From an uncultured Flavobacteriaceae bacterium (GTDB lineage: Bacteria > Bacteroidota > Bacteroidia > Flavobacteriales > Flavobacteriaceae): DNA of 64,000 nucleotides. This document shows, piece after piece, positions 45,697-54,871 of the stretch. Position 1 is the first letter of the stretch. The number at the start of each line of letters is the position of its first letter. The notes below the pieces were generated by a model. The model was not told where the DNA came from and ran no database searches. It worked only from the letters and a program-made list of their open reading frames with translations. A program made the translations under genes and the position numbers. Location of the stretch: contig CANLWN010000005.1 in assembly GCA_947494825.1 (NCBI GenBank), positions 62,001-126,000 on the forward strand. Direction: 5' to 3'.

Positions 45697-45891
45697 ATGA
45701 AAAAATTAGCAAATCTTAAAGGTGTCAAAGCCCTTAGCAAAAAGGAGCAAAAAACCATTTCTGGCGGCCTAGCTAGGGGACAAACCTGTCAAGAGCTTTT
45801 TGTATCGGCAGATTGTTGCGATCCATGCTGGACCAGTCCTTGCGGATTCATAGGTGCGGAATTTTGCTTTAATGGAATTTGTTATATATAA
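45697..45891 (+). CDS. Double-glycine-leader, cysteine-rich peptide precursor (bacteriocin/RiPP-like)
   Basis: A 64-residue precursor that I take to start at the ATG at 45697. It has a Bacteroidota-type leader (MKKLANLKGVKALSKKEQ, then KTISGG) ending in Gly23-Gly24, the cleavage site for C39 peptidase transporters. The 40-residue core holds seven cysteines (31, 40, 41, 44, 49, 57 and 62), including adjacent CC and a CDPCWTSPC stretch. It directly follows the VKOR/thioredoxin gene, so disulfide formation in the core is the simplest reading. No C39 ABC transporter is in the window. The target or role of the peptide is unknown. Confidence 0.85.
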   Translation: MKKLANLKGVKALSKKEQKTISGGLARGQTCQELFVSADCCDPCWTSPCGFIGAEFCFNGICYI

Positions 45892-45909
45892 CAGGTTGCA
45901 TTAACATGA

Positions 45910-45937
45910 ATGCACGGGGCCCTGCGGCCCTGTGCAT
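45910..45937 (+). terminator. Strong GC-rich hairpin downstream of peptide gene
   Basis: A 12-bp stem (ATGCACGGGGCC pairing with GGCCCTGTGCAT, one G-U pair) with a CTGC loop, 18 bp after the peptide stop. It is followed by ATATTCC rather than a long U-run. Likely transcript end or mRNA-stabilising 3' structure. The rest of the gap to 46128 holds nothing clear. Confidence 0.7.
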
Positions 45938-46128
45938 ATTCCAAGATTCGGAAAAATGTATCAATTATGTACGGTCTTCTTTTTTCACAGCCACTTCCAT
46001 TTTAAAGTGTTTTGATGAATGATAGATGGTAAGGGACCAAAATCCTATCCATGTTATAAACACTTAAATACTTTTTTCAAAAATGCTGCGTTACTGATTT
46101 GTAAGAAAATTCTTTAAATCATTATCCC

Positions 46129-47256
46129 ATGAAAATATACCAGCATAAGATCGTCGCACTTGATGACCTAGATCAAATTGAAATTCCGTTTGCCCCAGAA
46201 GTTTTTTTCCTTTTTGCTTCCCCTACCTTTCCAGACACCCAAGATTTCGTAAAAAGACTAAATGAAAAGTTTGAAAATACCATTTCCATAGGTTGTTCCA
46301 CCGCTGGTGAAATTATGGGAAACGAGGTGTTGGATTCTACCATTACCCTAACTGCTGTAAAGTTTGATAAAACCACTTTAAGAACAACGGACATTGACCT
46401 CACCACTTATGACCTGGATTGTTTTGGCGCAGGAAACGAGATTAGCGAGAATCTGATAGATAAGGACCTACGCCATATATTTATTTTGAGTGATGGTCTT
46501 AATGTAAACGGTGCCGAACTGGTGAAGGGCCTCCACTCCAAAATCGACAAATCCATAAGCATTACAGGCGGTTTGGCAGGAGATGGAGCGAATTTTGAAA
46601 ATACTTTTGTCATCCATAATGGTGAAGTGCAATCCAAAAAAATTGTCGCCCTGGGGCTTTATGGTCCGGATTTAAAGATTGGGTTCGGATCTAAGGGAGG
46701 ATGGGACAGTTTTGGTATTGAGCGCTTGGTGACCAAGTCCCATAACAATGTGCTTTACGAATTGGACGGTCAGCCCGCATTGGAACTTTATAAATCCTTT
46801 TTGGGCGATAAGGCCAAGGACTTGCCCAGCTCAGGACTGCTATTTCCATTGAGCATGCGGGACGAAAACAACAAGATTCCCGTAGTAAGAACCATCCTTT
46901 CGGTCGATGAGGCCGAAAACAGCCTGACATTTGCCGGGAATATTCCCCAGGGATCCTATGTTAGACTAATGAAAGCCAACATTGATAGAATCATCGATGG
47001 GGCGGGACAATCGGCCCTGGTTACTACGGACAAAACCGAATATCAGCATCAATTGGCCTTCTTGATCAGTTGTGTGGGCCGACGCTTGGTGATGAAACAA
47101 CTGGTGGAGGAAGAAGTGGAAGCCGTTAACGAGGTGCTCGGGGACGGGGTCCATACCACGGGCTTCTATTCCTACGGGGAAATTGCCCCTTTTGACAAGT
47201 TCTCCCCTTGTTCCCTGCATAACCAGACCATGACCATTACAACTTTTTCAGAATGA
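46129..47256 (+). CDS. FIST-domain sensory protein (FIST-N and FIST-C)
   Basis: The 375-residue cytoplasmic protein has a FIST-N domain (about 25-210, with VFFLFASPTFPDTQDF and GCSTAGEIMG) and a FIST-C domain (about 220-360, ending ... GFYSYGEIAPF). FIST domains are thought to bind small ligands, possibly amino acids, and usually work with signalling proteins. Its stop overlaps the start of the hybrid kinase by 4 bp, a strong sign that it is the input partner of that kinase. Confidence 0.92.
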   Translation: MKIYQHKIVALDDLDQIEIPFAPEVFFLFASPTFPDTQDFVKRLNEKFENTISIGCSTAGEIMGNEVLDSTITLTAVKFDKTTLRTTDIDLTTYDLDCFGAGNEISENLIDKDLRHIFILSDGLNVNGAELVKGLHSKIDKSISITGGLAGDGANFENTFVIHNGEVQSKKIVALGLYGPDLKIGFGSKGGWDSFGIERLVTKSHNNVLYELDGQPALELYKSFLGDKAKDLPSSGLLFPLSMRDENNKIPVVRTILSVDEAENSLTFAGNIPQGSYVRLMKANIDRIIDGAGQSALVTTDKTEYQHQLAFLISCVGRRLVMKQLVEEEVEAVNEVLGDGVHTTGFYSYGEIAPFDKFSPCSLHNQTMTITTFSE

Positions 47257-49019
47257 ACAAATTGCACAGGCTTTTAAAGAGGCAACTTAAAAAAGTAGAC
47301 ATCGATCCGGGGACCCGGCTTCAGTTGGAACCTTTTTTGGAGCAGGTAAACCAGGCCTATACCGCCTTTGATAACGACCTGTCCCATATGGAGACCATTT
47401 TGGAAAAAAGCTCGGTGGAATTATATGAAGCCAACCAGCAATTGAAGAACAATGTGGAGTTGATCACGGGTCAACTGTCAAAGATTGCCGGGAATATCAA
47501 AGATGTTATTTTCGAAATGGACCTGGGCGGAAAATGGTCCTATCTGAACCCTGCCTGGGAAACACTTACGGGCCTTAAGGTGGCAGATAACCTGGGAAGA
47601 CCCTACTATGAATTCCTTAGGGATGAACATGGTAAGCCACTAAAGAAACTGATCAACCTGAACGACCCCAATTTTAAGCCCTTCAGCAAGCGCGTTAAAT
47701 GTTTAATGCCCGATCGCCAGATCAAGTGGTTCGATTTTTCCTTGAAGGCCGTTAAATCGGACAAGGGCAAAGCGGAGGGCTATATTGGTACCTTGGTGGA
47801 CATCTCCGATTTAAAGGAGACCGAATACGCCCTGATCCAAGCAAAAGAAAAGGAGACCAAGGCCAATAGGGCCAAGGACGATTTTTTATCCACCATGTCC
47901 CACGAAATAAGGACGCCCTTAAATGCCGTAATTGGCGTAAGCCACCTCTTGCTTATGGAAGATCCCAAAAAGGAGCAATTGGAGAACCTTCAGGCCCTTA
48001 AATATTCATCGGAACACCTTTTGGGCCTGGTGAACGATATTTTGGATTTCAACAAAATAGCTTCCGGTTCCCTTCAATTGGAGGAGGCCGACTTTAGCCT
48101 GGAGCAGGTACTCAACGGACTACAAAGTATTTTCCACAACAAGGCAAAGAAAAAAGACATCACCTTCGTCATAAAGAAGGACAATTCCATACCAAAAATA
48201 TTGGTCGGGGACAGTACCCGGATCTCCCAAATACTGACCAACCTTATCAACAATGCCATAAAATTTACGGAAGAAGGACGTGTAATATTGGACATTGAAA
48301 TGGCCGATGAAACCGATGACACCCATCTTTTACGATTTGAGGTGAAGGATACCGGAATTGGTATCCCAGCGGACAAGCAGGGGCAGATTTTCCAATCTTT
48401 TGCCCAGGCCAATACCGATACCACGAGAAAATATGGCGGTACCGGATTGGGATTGGCCATTTGCAAACAGCTGTTGGAAATCATGGGCAGTGCTATAAGT
48501 TTGGAGAGCGAAATTGGAAAGGGATCCAGTTTTACCTTTTATCTGAATTTGCAAAAGAGCCATTTAACCGATTTTCAGGAAGAAGAGGAAGATATTGTCA
48601 ATTATTCCAATATTCAGGACCAAAAAGGTCTCGGGGGCATTAAAATCCTTGTGGTAGAGGACAACAAATTGAATATCATGGTCATCAAAAAACTGTTCAC
48701 CAGATGGAAAATTGATTTTGAAATTGCGGAAAACGGCTTAATTGGCCTAAAAATGGCGACGGCCAACTGCTATGACATGATTTTGATGGACCTGCAGATG
48801 CCGGTCATGAACGGATTTGAGTCCTGTAAATCGATCAGGGATTCCCACAATCCCTTGAACAAGGTGGTCCCCATATATGCCTTGTCCGCCTCTACAGGTG
48901 TAGACATCAAAGATGAGATCAAGGAATACGGAATGGACGGTCTTATCTGTAAACCCTTTGATCCGGCAGGACTTTATAAGACCCTGGCCAAAATAGCCCA
49001 GCAAGAACGGGTAGCGTAG
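47253..49019 (+). CDS. Hybrid sensor histidine kinase (coiled coil-PAS-HisKA-HATPase-REC)
   Basis: The 588-residue protein has no membrane helix. It has an N-terminal coiled-coil region (1-75), a PAS domain (about 75-190), HisKA with phospho-His217 (FLSTMSHEIRTPLNAVIG), HATPase_c (N-box NLINNAIKF, GTGLGLAICKQLL) and a C-terminal receiver with Asp513 (DMILMDLQMPVMNGF) and the Lys in LICKPFDP. All catalytic residues are intact. It is translationally coupled to the FIST gene. No DNA-binding output is encoded next to it, so the phosphate may pass to a histidine phosphotransfer protein encoded elsewhere. Confidence 0.95.
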   Translation: MNKLHRLLKRQLKKVDIDPGTRLQLEPFLEQVNQAYTAFDNDLSHMETILEKSSVELYEANQQLKNNVELITGQLSKIAGNIKDVIFEMDLGGKWSYLNPAWETLTGLKVADNLGRPYYEFLRDEHGKPLKKLINLNDPNFKPFSKRVKCLMPDRQIKWFDFSLKAVKSDKGKAEGYIGTLVDISDLKETEYALIQAKEKETKANRAKDDFLSTMSHEIRTPLNAVIGVSHLLLMEDPKKEQLENLQALKYSSEHLLGLVNDILDFNKIASGSLQLEEADFSLEQVLNGLQSIFHNKAKKKDITFVIKKDNSIPKILVGDSTRISQILTNLINNAIKFTEEGRVILDIEMADETDDTHLLRFEVKDTGIGIPADKQGQIFQSFAQANTDTTRKYGGTGLGLAICKQLLEIMGSAISLESEIGKGSSFTFYLNLQKSHLTDFQEEEEDIVNYSNIQDQKGLGGIKILVVEDNKLNIMVIKKLFTRWKIDFEIAENGLIGLKMATANCYDMILMDLQMPVMNGFESCKSIRDSHNPLNKVVPIYALSASTGVDIKDEIKEYGMDGLICKPFDPAGLYKTLAKIAQQERVA

Positions 49020-49293
49020 GACTTCATTTATACCACCAGATTCACCAGCTCCTCGCTCCCCATACCGGGAAAGATAAAGTCTCCTGTTGTTTATTAATAG
49101 ATAGGCAGTATCATCATCAATCGCGTTGGAGGATTGGCGCATACTTTAAGGAATGGAGGCCGAAGAAACATCCTTGTGGCCACAAATACTTTTATAACCA
49201 TCAAAAATCCATTAGTTTAGAGGTGTGAACAACATAATAATTGATTGCAAGGGATTTTTCCAATGGAATCATAGCCGTAACCTTTACGCTAAC

Positions 49294-50040
49294 ATGAAAA
49301 AAATCTTTCTTCTTACAGTGATTTTGTTTATCAATTTATCCGTTTTAAGTTGTTCTTCGGGGGATGATACGGAAAATGGAGGTGCCGAAACTGGGATAGC
49401 GCTACCCTTCGAAAGCCGTCTCTTCTTTGAAGACAATGGCGAGCTCGACCCCGAAAGAAATGCCATCGAAACGGTAATCCGGGAAACTATTTCATTGGTC
49501 AACCAAAAAATGTCGGTCGAGAATCTGAACATACGGATAAAGGCTTCACCATCTGATGCAATTCCAGAAATTGGGATCGGTGGATTTAATCCAAACGCAG
49601 GGGAGGTCATACTATCAATTGATCCAAACTTTACCAATCTGGCGCAGTCCATTGCAACTGAACTCGGTCCGCTATTGGCTCACGAAATGCATCACGCAAA
49701 ACGTAGGCGTACGGTCGGCTATGGTTCAACTTTGCTCGAAGCCAGTGTTTCGGAAGGTTTGGCCGATTGTTTCGCAATGGAAATTACAGGTATCGATCCA
49801 CCTATCTGGTCCGTAGCGCTTACAGGAAGTACGTTGGAGGAATGGATTGACATCGCTGGGGAAAGTTGGAACGTTAGCGCTTACAATCATGCGAGATGGT
49901 TTTTCGGTACAAGTCCTGATGTTCCACGATGGACGGGATACTCCATCGGTTTTAAATTAGTAAAAGATTATATTGCTGCCAATCCGACGAGGAAACCTTC
50001 AGATCTTTTCAACGAATCGGCGAGTTCGTTTGACCAATAA
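49294..50040 (+). CDS. Putative zinc protease lipoprotein (DUF2268-like)
   Basis: From the ATG at 49294 the protein has 248 residues with a lipobox SVLSC (Cys20). The motif LLAHEMHHAKRRR gives a HExxH zinc site, and downstream EASVSEGLADCFAMEITG supplies a likely third ligand, as in DUF2268 putative Zn-dependent proteases. The neighbourhood is mixed (signalling before, SnoaL-like after), so its substrate is unclear. The in-frame start at 49225 lies upstream of the signal peptide and is less likely. Confidence 0.8.
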   Translation: MKKIFLLTVILFINLSVLSCSSGDDTENGGAETGIALPFESRLFFEDNGELDPERNAIETVIRETISLVNQKMSVENLNIRIKASPSDAIPEIGIGGFNPNAGEVILSIDPNFTNLAQSIATELGPLLAHEMHHAKRRRTVGYGSTLLEASVSEGLADCFAMEITGIDPPIWSVALTGSTLEEWIDIAGESWNVSAYNHARWFFGTSPDVPRWTGYSIGFKLVKDYIAANPTRKPSDLFNESASSFDQ

Positions 50041-50287
50041 AAAATTAACCTAACAACCAGTGCCAATTACAGCTACAACCCGCTTGTCCTCCAAGGGCGG
50101 ATACAAATTTACATTGCGGCACCAAATGTAAATAGAAGGCTGAACGACTGGCTCCAACAGTTTTATTTTCTTCCACTATCAAATGATGTCCTTTTCCAAA
50201 ACAAAATAGGTCTTCCCCTATAGGATTGGTCGATTCGCTTCTTTTGACAGGCTAGATTTGTATCCCAATAATTCAAAAAGTAGCATC

Positions 50288-51028
50288 ATGAAAAACAAAG
50301 GGATAGTGGCTGTTTTAATACTATCGTTAGTGACATCAACAGGATATGGCCAATCCAAACTGGACAAACACCGCGCACAAGCCAAAAAAGAACTGGAAAA
50401 AAGAATTGAAACCTTTGTCAAAGATTTCAACGCCGGAAATGGCGAAGGTTTTGCCGATATTTTTTCAAATAGGTTTTATGACGCCGCCCAGCGACAAGCG
50501 GTAGTGAAAAATGTGGAAGGCGTACACCAGTATTATGAGGTGCACTATGAATTGGAAATTGATACCTTGATCGTTGACCACCACATGGCATACGATAAAG
50601 GGAAGATCGTTACGACCCTAACACCAAAAGGAGCAGGTGAAAAAATCACCGAAACCAACGCCTATATGGAAATTTGGGAAAAGGAAGCGGATGGTAAATG
50701 GCGTATTGTCGATGCCATAAAGCACAAAATAAACAAAGCTCCAAACGCTACCTCGGACACCACCGATGTGCCCAAAGAATGGGTAAAATACCTCGGTGAT
50801 TACTACACCGGTGGCACTGTATTTAAAATATTGGTATCGGAGGATAAAAAACGGCTAATGATCTTTCTCGAGGGCCAGTTAAACCATACCCTTACCGAAA
50901 GCGCTAAAAACGTTTATTCCATTGACAGCGCACCGGGTATCTCGGTAAAGTTCAAAGAAGAAAATGGCAAGATTGCCCTACTCGAGTTTGTACAACCCAC
51001 AGGTACCATCATTGCCAATAGAAAGTAG
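50288..51028 (+). CDS. Exported SnoaL/DUF4440-like protein with C-terminal barrel-like domain
   Basis: From the ATG at 50288 the protein has 246 residues with a signal peptide ending STGYGQ. The first half (about 30-155) has the NTF2/SnoaL pattern (ETFVKDFNAGNGEGFADIF ... YMEIWEKEADGKWRIVDAI), which can bind small molecules. The second half (about 165-246, LGDYYTGGTVFKILVSEDKK) resembles the beta-rich domain seen after beta-lactamase-like or DUF4440 proteins. No catalytic residue set is evident. The gap upstream (50041-50287) holds no clear gene. Confidence 0.65.
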   Translation: MKNKGIVAVLILSLVTSTGYGQSKLDKHRAQAKKELEKRIETFVKDFNAGNGEGFADIFSNRFYDAAQRQAVVKNVEGVHQYYEVHYELEIDTLIVDHHMAYDKGKIVTTLTPKGAGEKITETNAYMEIWEKEADGKWRIVDAIKHKINKAPNATSDTTDVPKEWVKYLGDYYTGGTVFKILVSEDKKRLMIFLEGQLNHTLTESAKNVYSIDSAPGISVKFKEENGKIALLEFVQPTGTIIANRK

Positions 51029-51203
51029 TGATATCGTACTATGCTATTCGTTCCTATGTCTTCGATTTGGAAGTGGCTTTTTCGAACCCGGCATGCAATT
51101 GTCCCATAGAAAAATGACCGGTCGTACAATATATGAACTGGTAAGCGTATTACAGGCACGCTTCATTTACTCACTTTAACACCCTTCAAAAAATATCAAA
51201 ATC

Positions 51204-51701
51204 ATGGAAAAAAGCGCAAGACAGATCGCCCTGAGGTACGGACTGTATTTAGGATTATTTTTATTTGTTTATGGCCTATTTTACCGATTGGCCGAGGTGT
51301 CGCACAGTTCACCACTTGGTTATATTTTTTATATCGCCCTGCCGATAGGTGTCTTTTTGGCCATACGGCAGTTCAAAAGAAGGAACAGCATGGCCAACTT
51401 TAAGAACGGCTTCATCATTAGTGCCATTGTGGTGATCATAGGCAGTGCTATCTATTCCCTATTTGTATATGTCTATAATAAATTTATCGATGATGGGCTC
51501 CTAAAAACCATAAGGGAAGAGAACATGGAAAAAATAGGCAACAATGGTACCTTAACGGAAGATCAGGTGGAACAATCGTTAAAACTGGTCGATATTTTGT
51601 CACAACCGGGGGCATTTTCAATAACCATATTTATACAACTAGTGGTTTTTGGTATCATAACAGCGCTGTTACTGGTATGGTTTATGACCAGAAAAAGGTA
51701 A
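51204..51701 (+). CDS. DUF4199 family membrane protein
   Basis: The 165-residue protein has four membrane helices (about 8-25, 33-52, 64-86 and 140-160), with the DUF4199 pattern: N-terminal LRYGLYLGLFLFVYGL, RRNSMANFKNGFIISAIVV, and a loop rich in acidic residues. The family is common in Bacteroidota and has no known function. It lies 38 bp before the AraC-type regulator on the same strand and may share its transcript. Confidence 0.85.
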   Translation: MEKSARQIALRYGLYLGLFLFVYGLFYRLAEVSHSSPLGYIFYIALPIGVFLAIRQFKRRNSMANFKNGFIISAIVVIIGSAIYSLFVYVYNKFIDDGLLKTIREENMEKIGNNGTLTEDQVEQSLKLVDILSQPGAFSITIFIQLVVFGIITALLLVWFMTRKR

Positions 51702-51739
51702 CTTAGATACCTGGTTTTATGGTTTAAAAGCTACGGTCC

Positions 51740-52888
51740 ATGCACTTGATATTCATAGTCGCCTCATCGGTTTGTTTGCTTTTGGCGGTATTGATCCTAA
51801 GCAAACGGCACAACAACATTCCCAATACCCTTTTAGGCATTTGGCTGTTGTTAACGGCAATCGAATTTACCTTTCAATACGGAATGAAAATAGAAATTTA
51901 CCTGATCTATCCCCATATCCTGGGGGTTTTGGATTTCTTTCCCTTACTACATACCTCGCTACTCTATATCTATGTATTGGCCATAGTTAACGACCCTTTT
52001 AAAAAAACCTATTTTCTGTTTTTAATTCCTTTTTTTATTGGCCTCATAGCCTCCATTCCTTTCTTTGTTTTGGGCGGTGATACCAAAATAGAACTCTATA
52101 CCGGTACCCGGGACCGTCAACTGGCCTTTCAAAATACAACCATTCTGATCTTGGCGATGGTCCATGCCCTTATTGTGGCATCCTACCTGGTTTTGAGTTT
52201 AATAAAACTCAACACCTACCTGATCAAATGGAGGTCACGGATACGGTCGCTAAAAAATAATGGCCTGTTTTGGTTAAGAAACCTGGTGTTGGGGTACTTG
52301 GTACTTTGGTCTATCGTTGCCGTATCGACCTTGACCAATATGGCCGACCTGCAAAATACGGGATTGTTGGTATTCGCAGTTTTCATGATAGCCCTTGGGT
52401 ATTTGGGTTTAAAGCGGACCCGTTTATTTGTGCAATCGACCCCTATATTGGATAGTGATACCACTGAGGTTTTTAAATATCAGGACTGGAACGTATTTAC
52501 CCCCTATGCCCATTCGGGTTTAAAGGAAGAAACGGCAAAGGTGTATTTAAATCGCCTTGAGGCCTATATGAAATCCGATACCCCCTATTTGAATCCAAAA
52601 TTGACGCTGACATCACTTTCGGATCAATTGGATATTTCCTCCAATCACTTGTCCCAGATCATCAATGAACGGTTACGGATGAATTTTTCCAATTACATCA
52701 ATTCGTATCGGGTCAAGGAATTTAAGGATAGGATTACTTCCGAGGATTCAAAAAAGTACACCGTATTGGGCTTGGCGTTGGAATGTGGCTTTAATTCCAA
52801 ATCTTCGTTTAATAATGTCTTTAAGAAGCTAACCGGTGAGACGCCCACTTCTTATATTAGTGCGACCCGTGGGGAAAAGGTCTCTTGA
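51740..52888 (+). CDS. Membrane-bound AraC-family transcription regulator
   Basis: The 382-residue protein has seven hydrophobic segments (about 1-225) followed by a C-terminal HTH_18 domain (about 275-378) with LTLTSLSDQLDISSNHLSQI and a second helix-turn-helix VLGLALECGFNSKSSFNNVF ending KKLTGETPTSY. This 7TM-plus-AraC layout is frequent in Flavobacteriia. It should sense a signal at the membrane and bind DNA directly; candidate targets are the DUF4199 gene or the convergent hydrolase. Confidence 0.9.
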   Translation: MHLIFIVASSVCLLLAVLILSKRHNNIPNTLLGIWLLLTAIEFTFQYGMKIEIYLIYPHILGVLDFFPLLHTSLLYIYVLAIVNDPFKKTYFLFLIPFFIGLIASIPFFVLGGDTKIELYTGTRDRQLAFQNTTILILAMVHALIVASYLVLSLIKLNTYLIKWRSRIRSLKNNGLFWLRNLVLGYLVLWSIVAVSTLTNMADLQNTGLLVFAVFMIALGYLGLKRTRLFVQSTPILDSDTTEVFKYQDWNVFTPYAHSGLKEETAKVYLNRLEAYMKSDTPYLNPKLTLTSLSDQLDISSNHLSQIINERLRMNFSNYINSYRVKEFKDRITSEDSKKYTVLGLALECGFNSKSSFNNVFKKLTGETPTSYISATRGEKVS

Positions 52889-52996
52889 GGAAAGATGTTT
52901 CGTGTAAATACGTTCGGTTTTCCCATACTTCCCATGGTATAAATAGAACCACTATTGATGCAGGTTTCATTGTATTCCGAGATTGGAGAAAATATG

Positions 52997-53028
52997 AAAA
53001 GGCTCAGCTTTAAAAACCGAGCCTTTTT
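52997..53028. terminator. Bidirectional terminator between convergent genes
   Basis: AAAAGGCTC (52997-53005) pairs with GAGCCTTTTT (53019-53028) around a 13-nt loop, with A-runs before and T-runs after. It lies between the AraC gene and the convergent hydrolase gene and can serve both. Confidence 0.85.
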
Positions 53029-53089
53029 CAAACACTAACCCCACTAACACTATATTCTTATCCTATTAAAGAATTTTCCACTATAATCT

Positions 53090-54706
53090 TCACTTGTGGT
53101 CGACCAACCAATTCCTGAGCGGTTCCCAAACCATTTGTGCAGCATCTTCTGCCATGAACATATCCGCATGGCCATAATCTATTGCACGTAGCTCATCAGG
53201 TTGTTTGCTGGCAATATGTATACTGACATCCTTACTACTTGTTACGCTGGTACTGTAAACGCCCTGTTCTCCAAAACCGCCAGCCGCACCAAGATAAAGG
53301 ATGGGTATTTTAATCCTATTCAGTTGTTTTTCAACAGTAGTTACGTTTTCTTCACAGAATTTACCAAATCCTTCGACCGCATTGTAGGTTGGTTGATGAG
53401 GCGCTAAGGAAACCAATAGTTTAAACCATCGTTCCGTATCGGTGTATAAAAGCCCTGTTGGGGCCTGTCCATCAAATTCGCCCCCTAAAAAGTGCCAGTT
53501 GGGTGCTTGCGGTGAAGGGCCGGGTACAGCGGCGGCGACTATGGCAAATTGATAATTTGTAAGGCCCGGTGCAAAGGGAGAATCCCCGGTTGGGTCCGAT
53601 AGGGCAGCCCCGCCAACCGCTGCAAAAGCAGCTCCATTGCTGGTTTGGTAAACCCCGTCCAAGTAGTTCGCTTCTGCCGCACGACCACCGTTACAAATAT
53701 TTTCGCGGTACGCATCGTCCTCAGGGCTATATAGCATCGCCCAATCCGCAGGAATAATCCCTTTGATATCCCTTAGAATTCGATGCTGGCGAGTTTCCTT
53801 ATAAGCAGCGTTATAGGTAAGGAATCCGCCGTAGCTAAAGCCCAATAAATTCATTCGCCCAAAACCCTGTCTGGTCAATCCCCTTACCAATCGGGCGATG
53901 GCCATCGATTTCATAACATGCCCGGTATCTTTGGTCGTGCCCCAGTCTTGAAAAGAAGAAAAGTCCGTGGTTTCCAAAGGTACCAGGGTCCAACCCAGAT
54001 CAATGCCCCAAACATCAATATTTTGCGAGGCCAAAAAATAGGGCGAGGAGTTTTGTTCATTGGGCGTATCCACTCCCGGGCGAAGAAAAATGTCATCAAA
54101 GTCTTGCGATGACCCGTGTACCATAAAAACATTGCCAGAAGTCCGTACAGGGCGATATTTTCTCGATTCCTTCACCACGCGATGGATCCGTACGATATCA
54201 TAGGGACCCTTCCCCATACGGACCAAAATTTGGTAATGGGCAATGTCCCCTGAAAGCACAGACCTTTTGATTTCAAGGATACGGCAACTTCTCCTATATT
54301 GACCTCTGTGTTTAAATTCAGTTTGGGAAGGTTTTTGCACAGCACCCTTATCGGATATAGCCTTGATGGTCATTTGTCCTTTATCAAGTCCCGATACGGC
54401 CAGTAAGGCCCCATTTGTGCTTTGGAGATCTTGGGTATCCCTGGTGTCCTTCTCTTCAAAAAAAACCAAATCTCCTTCGGATACTTGTTGTAGAGCCTCA
54501 CTTAGTTCATCTTGATCCTCCACCAAAACAAGGGATTCATAGGATAGGTCTTCCATAAAAGTTACCCATTCACCATCATCCGATGCCGGATCGATGGAGA
54601 TGTACTCTTGCTCATCGCTATTATCACAGCCTATAGCCACTAACAGGACCATACTTAGAAAAGATTTGGCCATAAAATTCCTGGAAAACATGTTTGCAGT
54701 TTTCAT
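53090..54706 (-). CDS. Alpha/beta-hydrolase lipoprotein, unknown substrate
   Basis: From the ATG at 54706 the protein has 538 residues with a lipobox VAIGC (Cys27). The second part (about 210-538) is an alpha/beta hydrolase with nucleophile elbow MNLLGFSYGGFLTYN, an acid region IPILYLGAAGGFGEQ and a C-terminal YGHADMFM providing the histidine. The first part (about 30-200, with RRSCRILEIKRSVLSGDIAH) has no domain I recognise. It resembles lipases or PHB depolymerase-like proteins by fold. It lies downstream of the HTH-TPR regulator on the same strand, which could control it. Confidence 0.75.
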   Translation of the reverse strand: MKTANMFSRNFMAKSFLSMVLLVAIGCDNSDEQEYISIDPASDDGEWVTFMEDLSYESLVLVEDQDELSEALQQVSEGDLVFFEEKDTRDTQDLQSTNGALLAVSGLDKGQMTIKAISDKGAVQKPSQTEFKHRGQYRRSCRILEIKRSVLSGDIAHYQILVRMGKGPYDIVRIHRVVKESRKYRPVRTSGNVFMVHGSSQDFDDIFLRPGVDTPNEQNSSPYFLASQNIDVWGIDLGWTLVPLETTDFSSFQDWGTTKDTGHVMKSMAIARLVRGLTRQGFGRMNLLGFSYGGFLTYNAAYKETRQHRILRDIKGIIPADWAMLYSPEDDAYRENICNGGRAAEANYLDGVYQTSNGAAFAAVGGAALSDPTGDSPFAPGLTNYQFAIVAAAVPGPSPQAPNWHFLGGEFDGQAPTGLLYTDTERWFKLLVSLAPHQPTYNAVEGFGKFCEENVTTVEKQLNRIKIPILYLGAAGGFGEQGVYSTSVTSSKDVSIHIASKQPDELRAIDYGHADMFMAEDAAQMVWEPLRNWLVDHK

Positions 54707-54871
54707 AATTAAAAGATTTTTTGGTCGTTGCGACCTGATTAAACATTGAGAATGATTGGCCAATCATACAGCGAACGCTTATCCCAAAGGTCTAAAAAAG
54801 CGTGTGAGGATAGTTTTGACTATGTAGTGATTCGTTTAAATTTTTAATCCCTTTATGTTGAATTATTTAAA

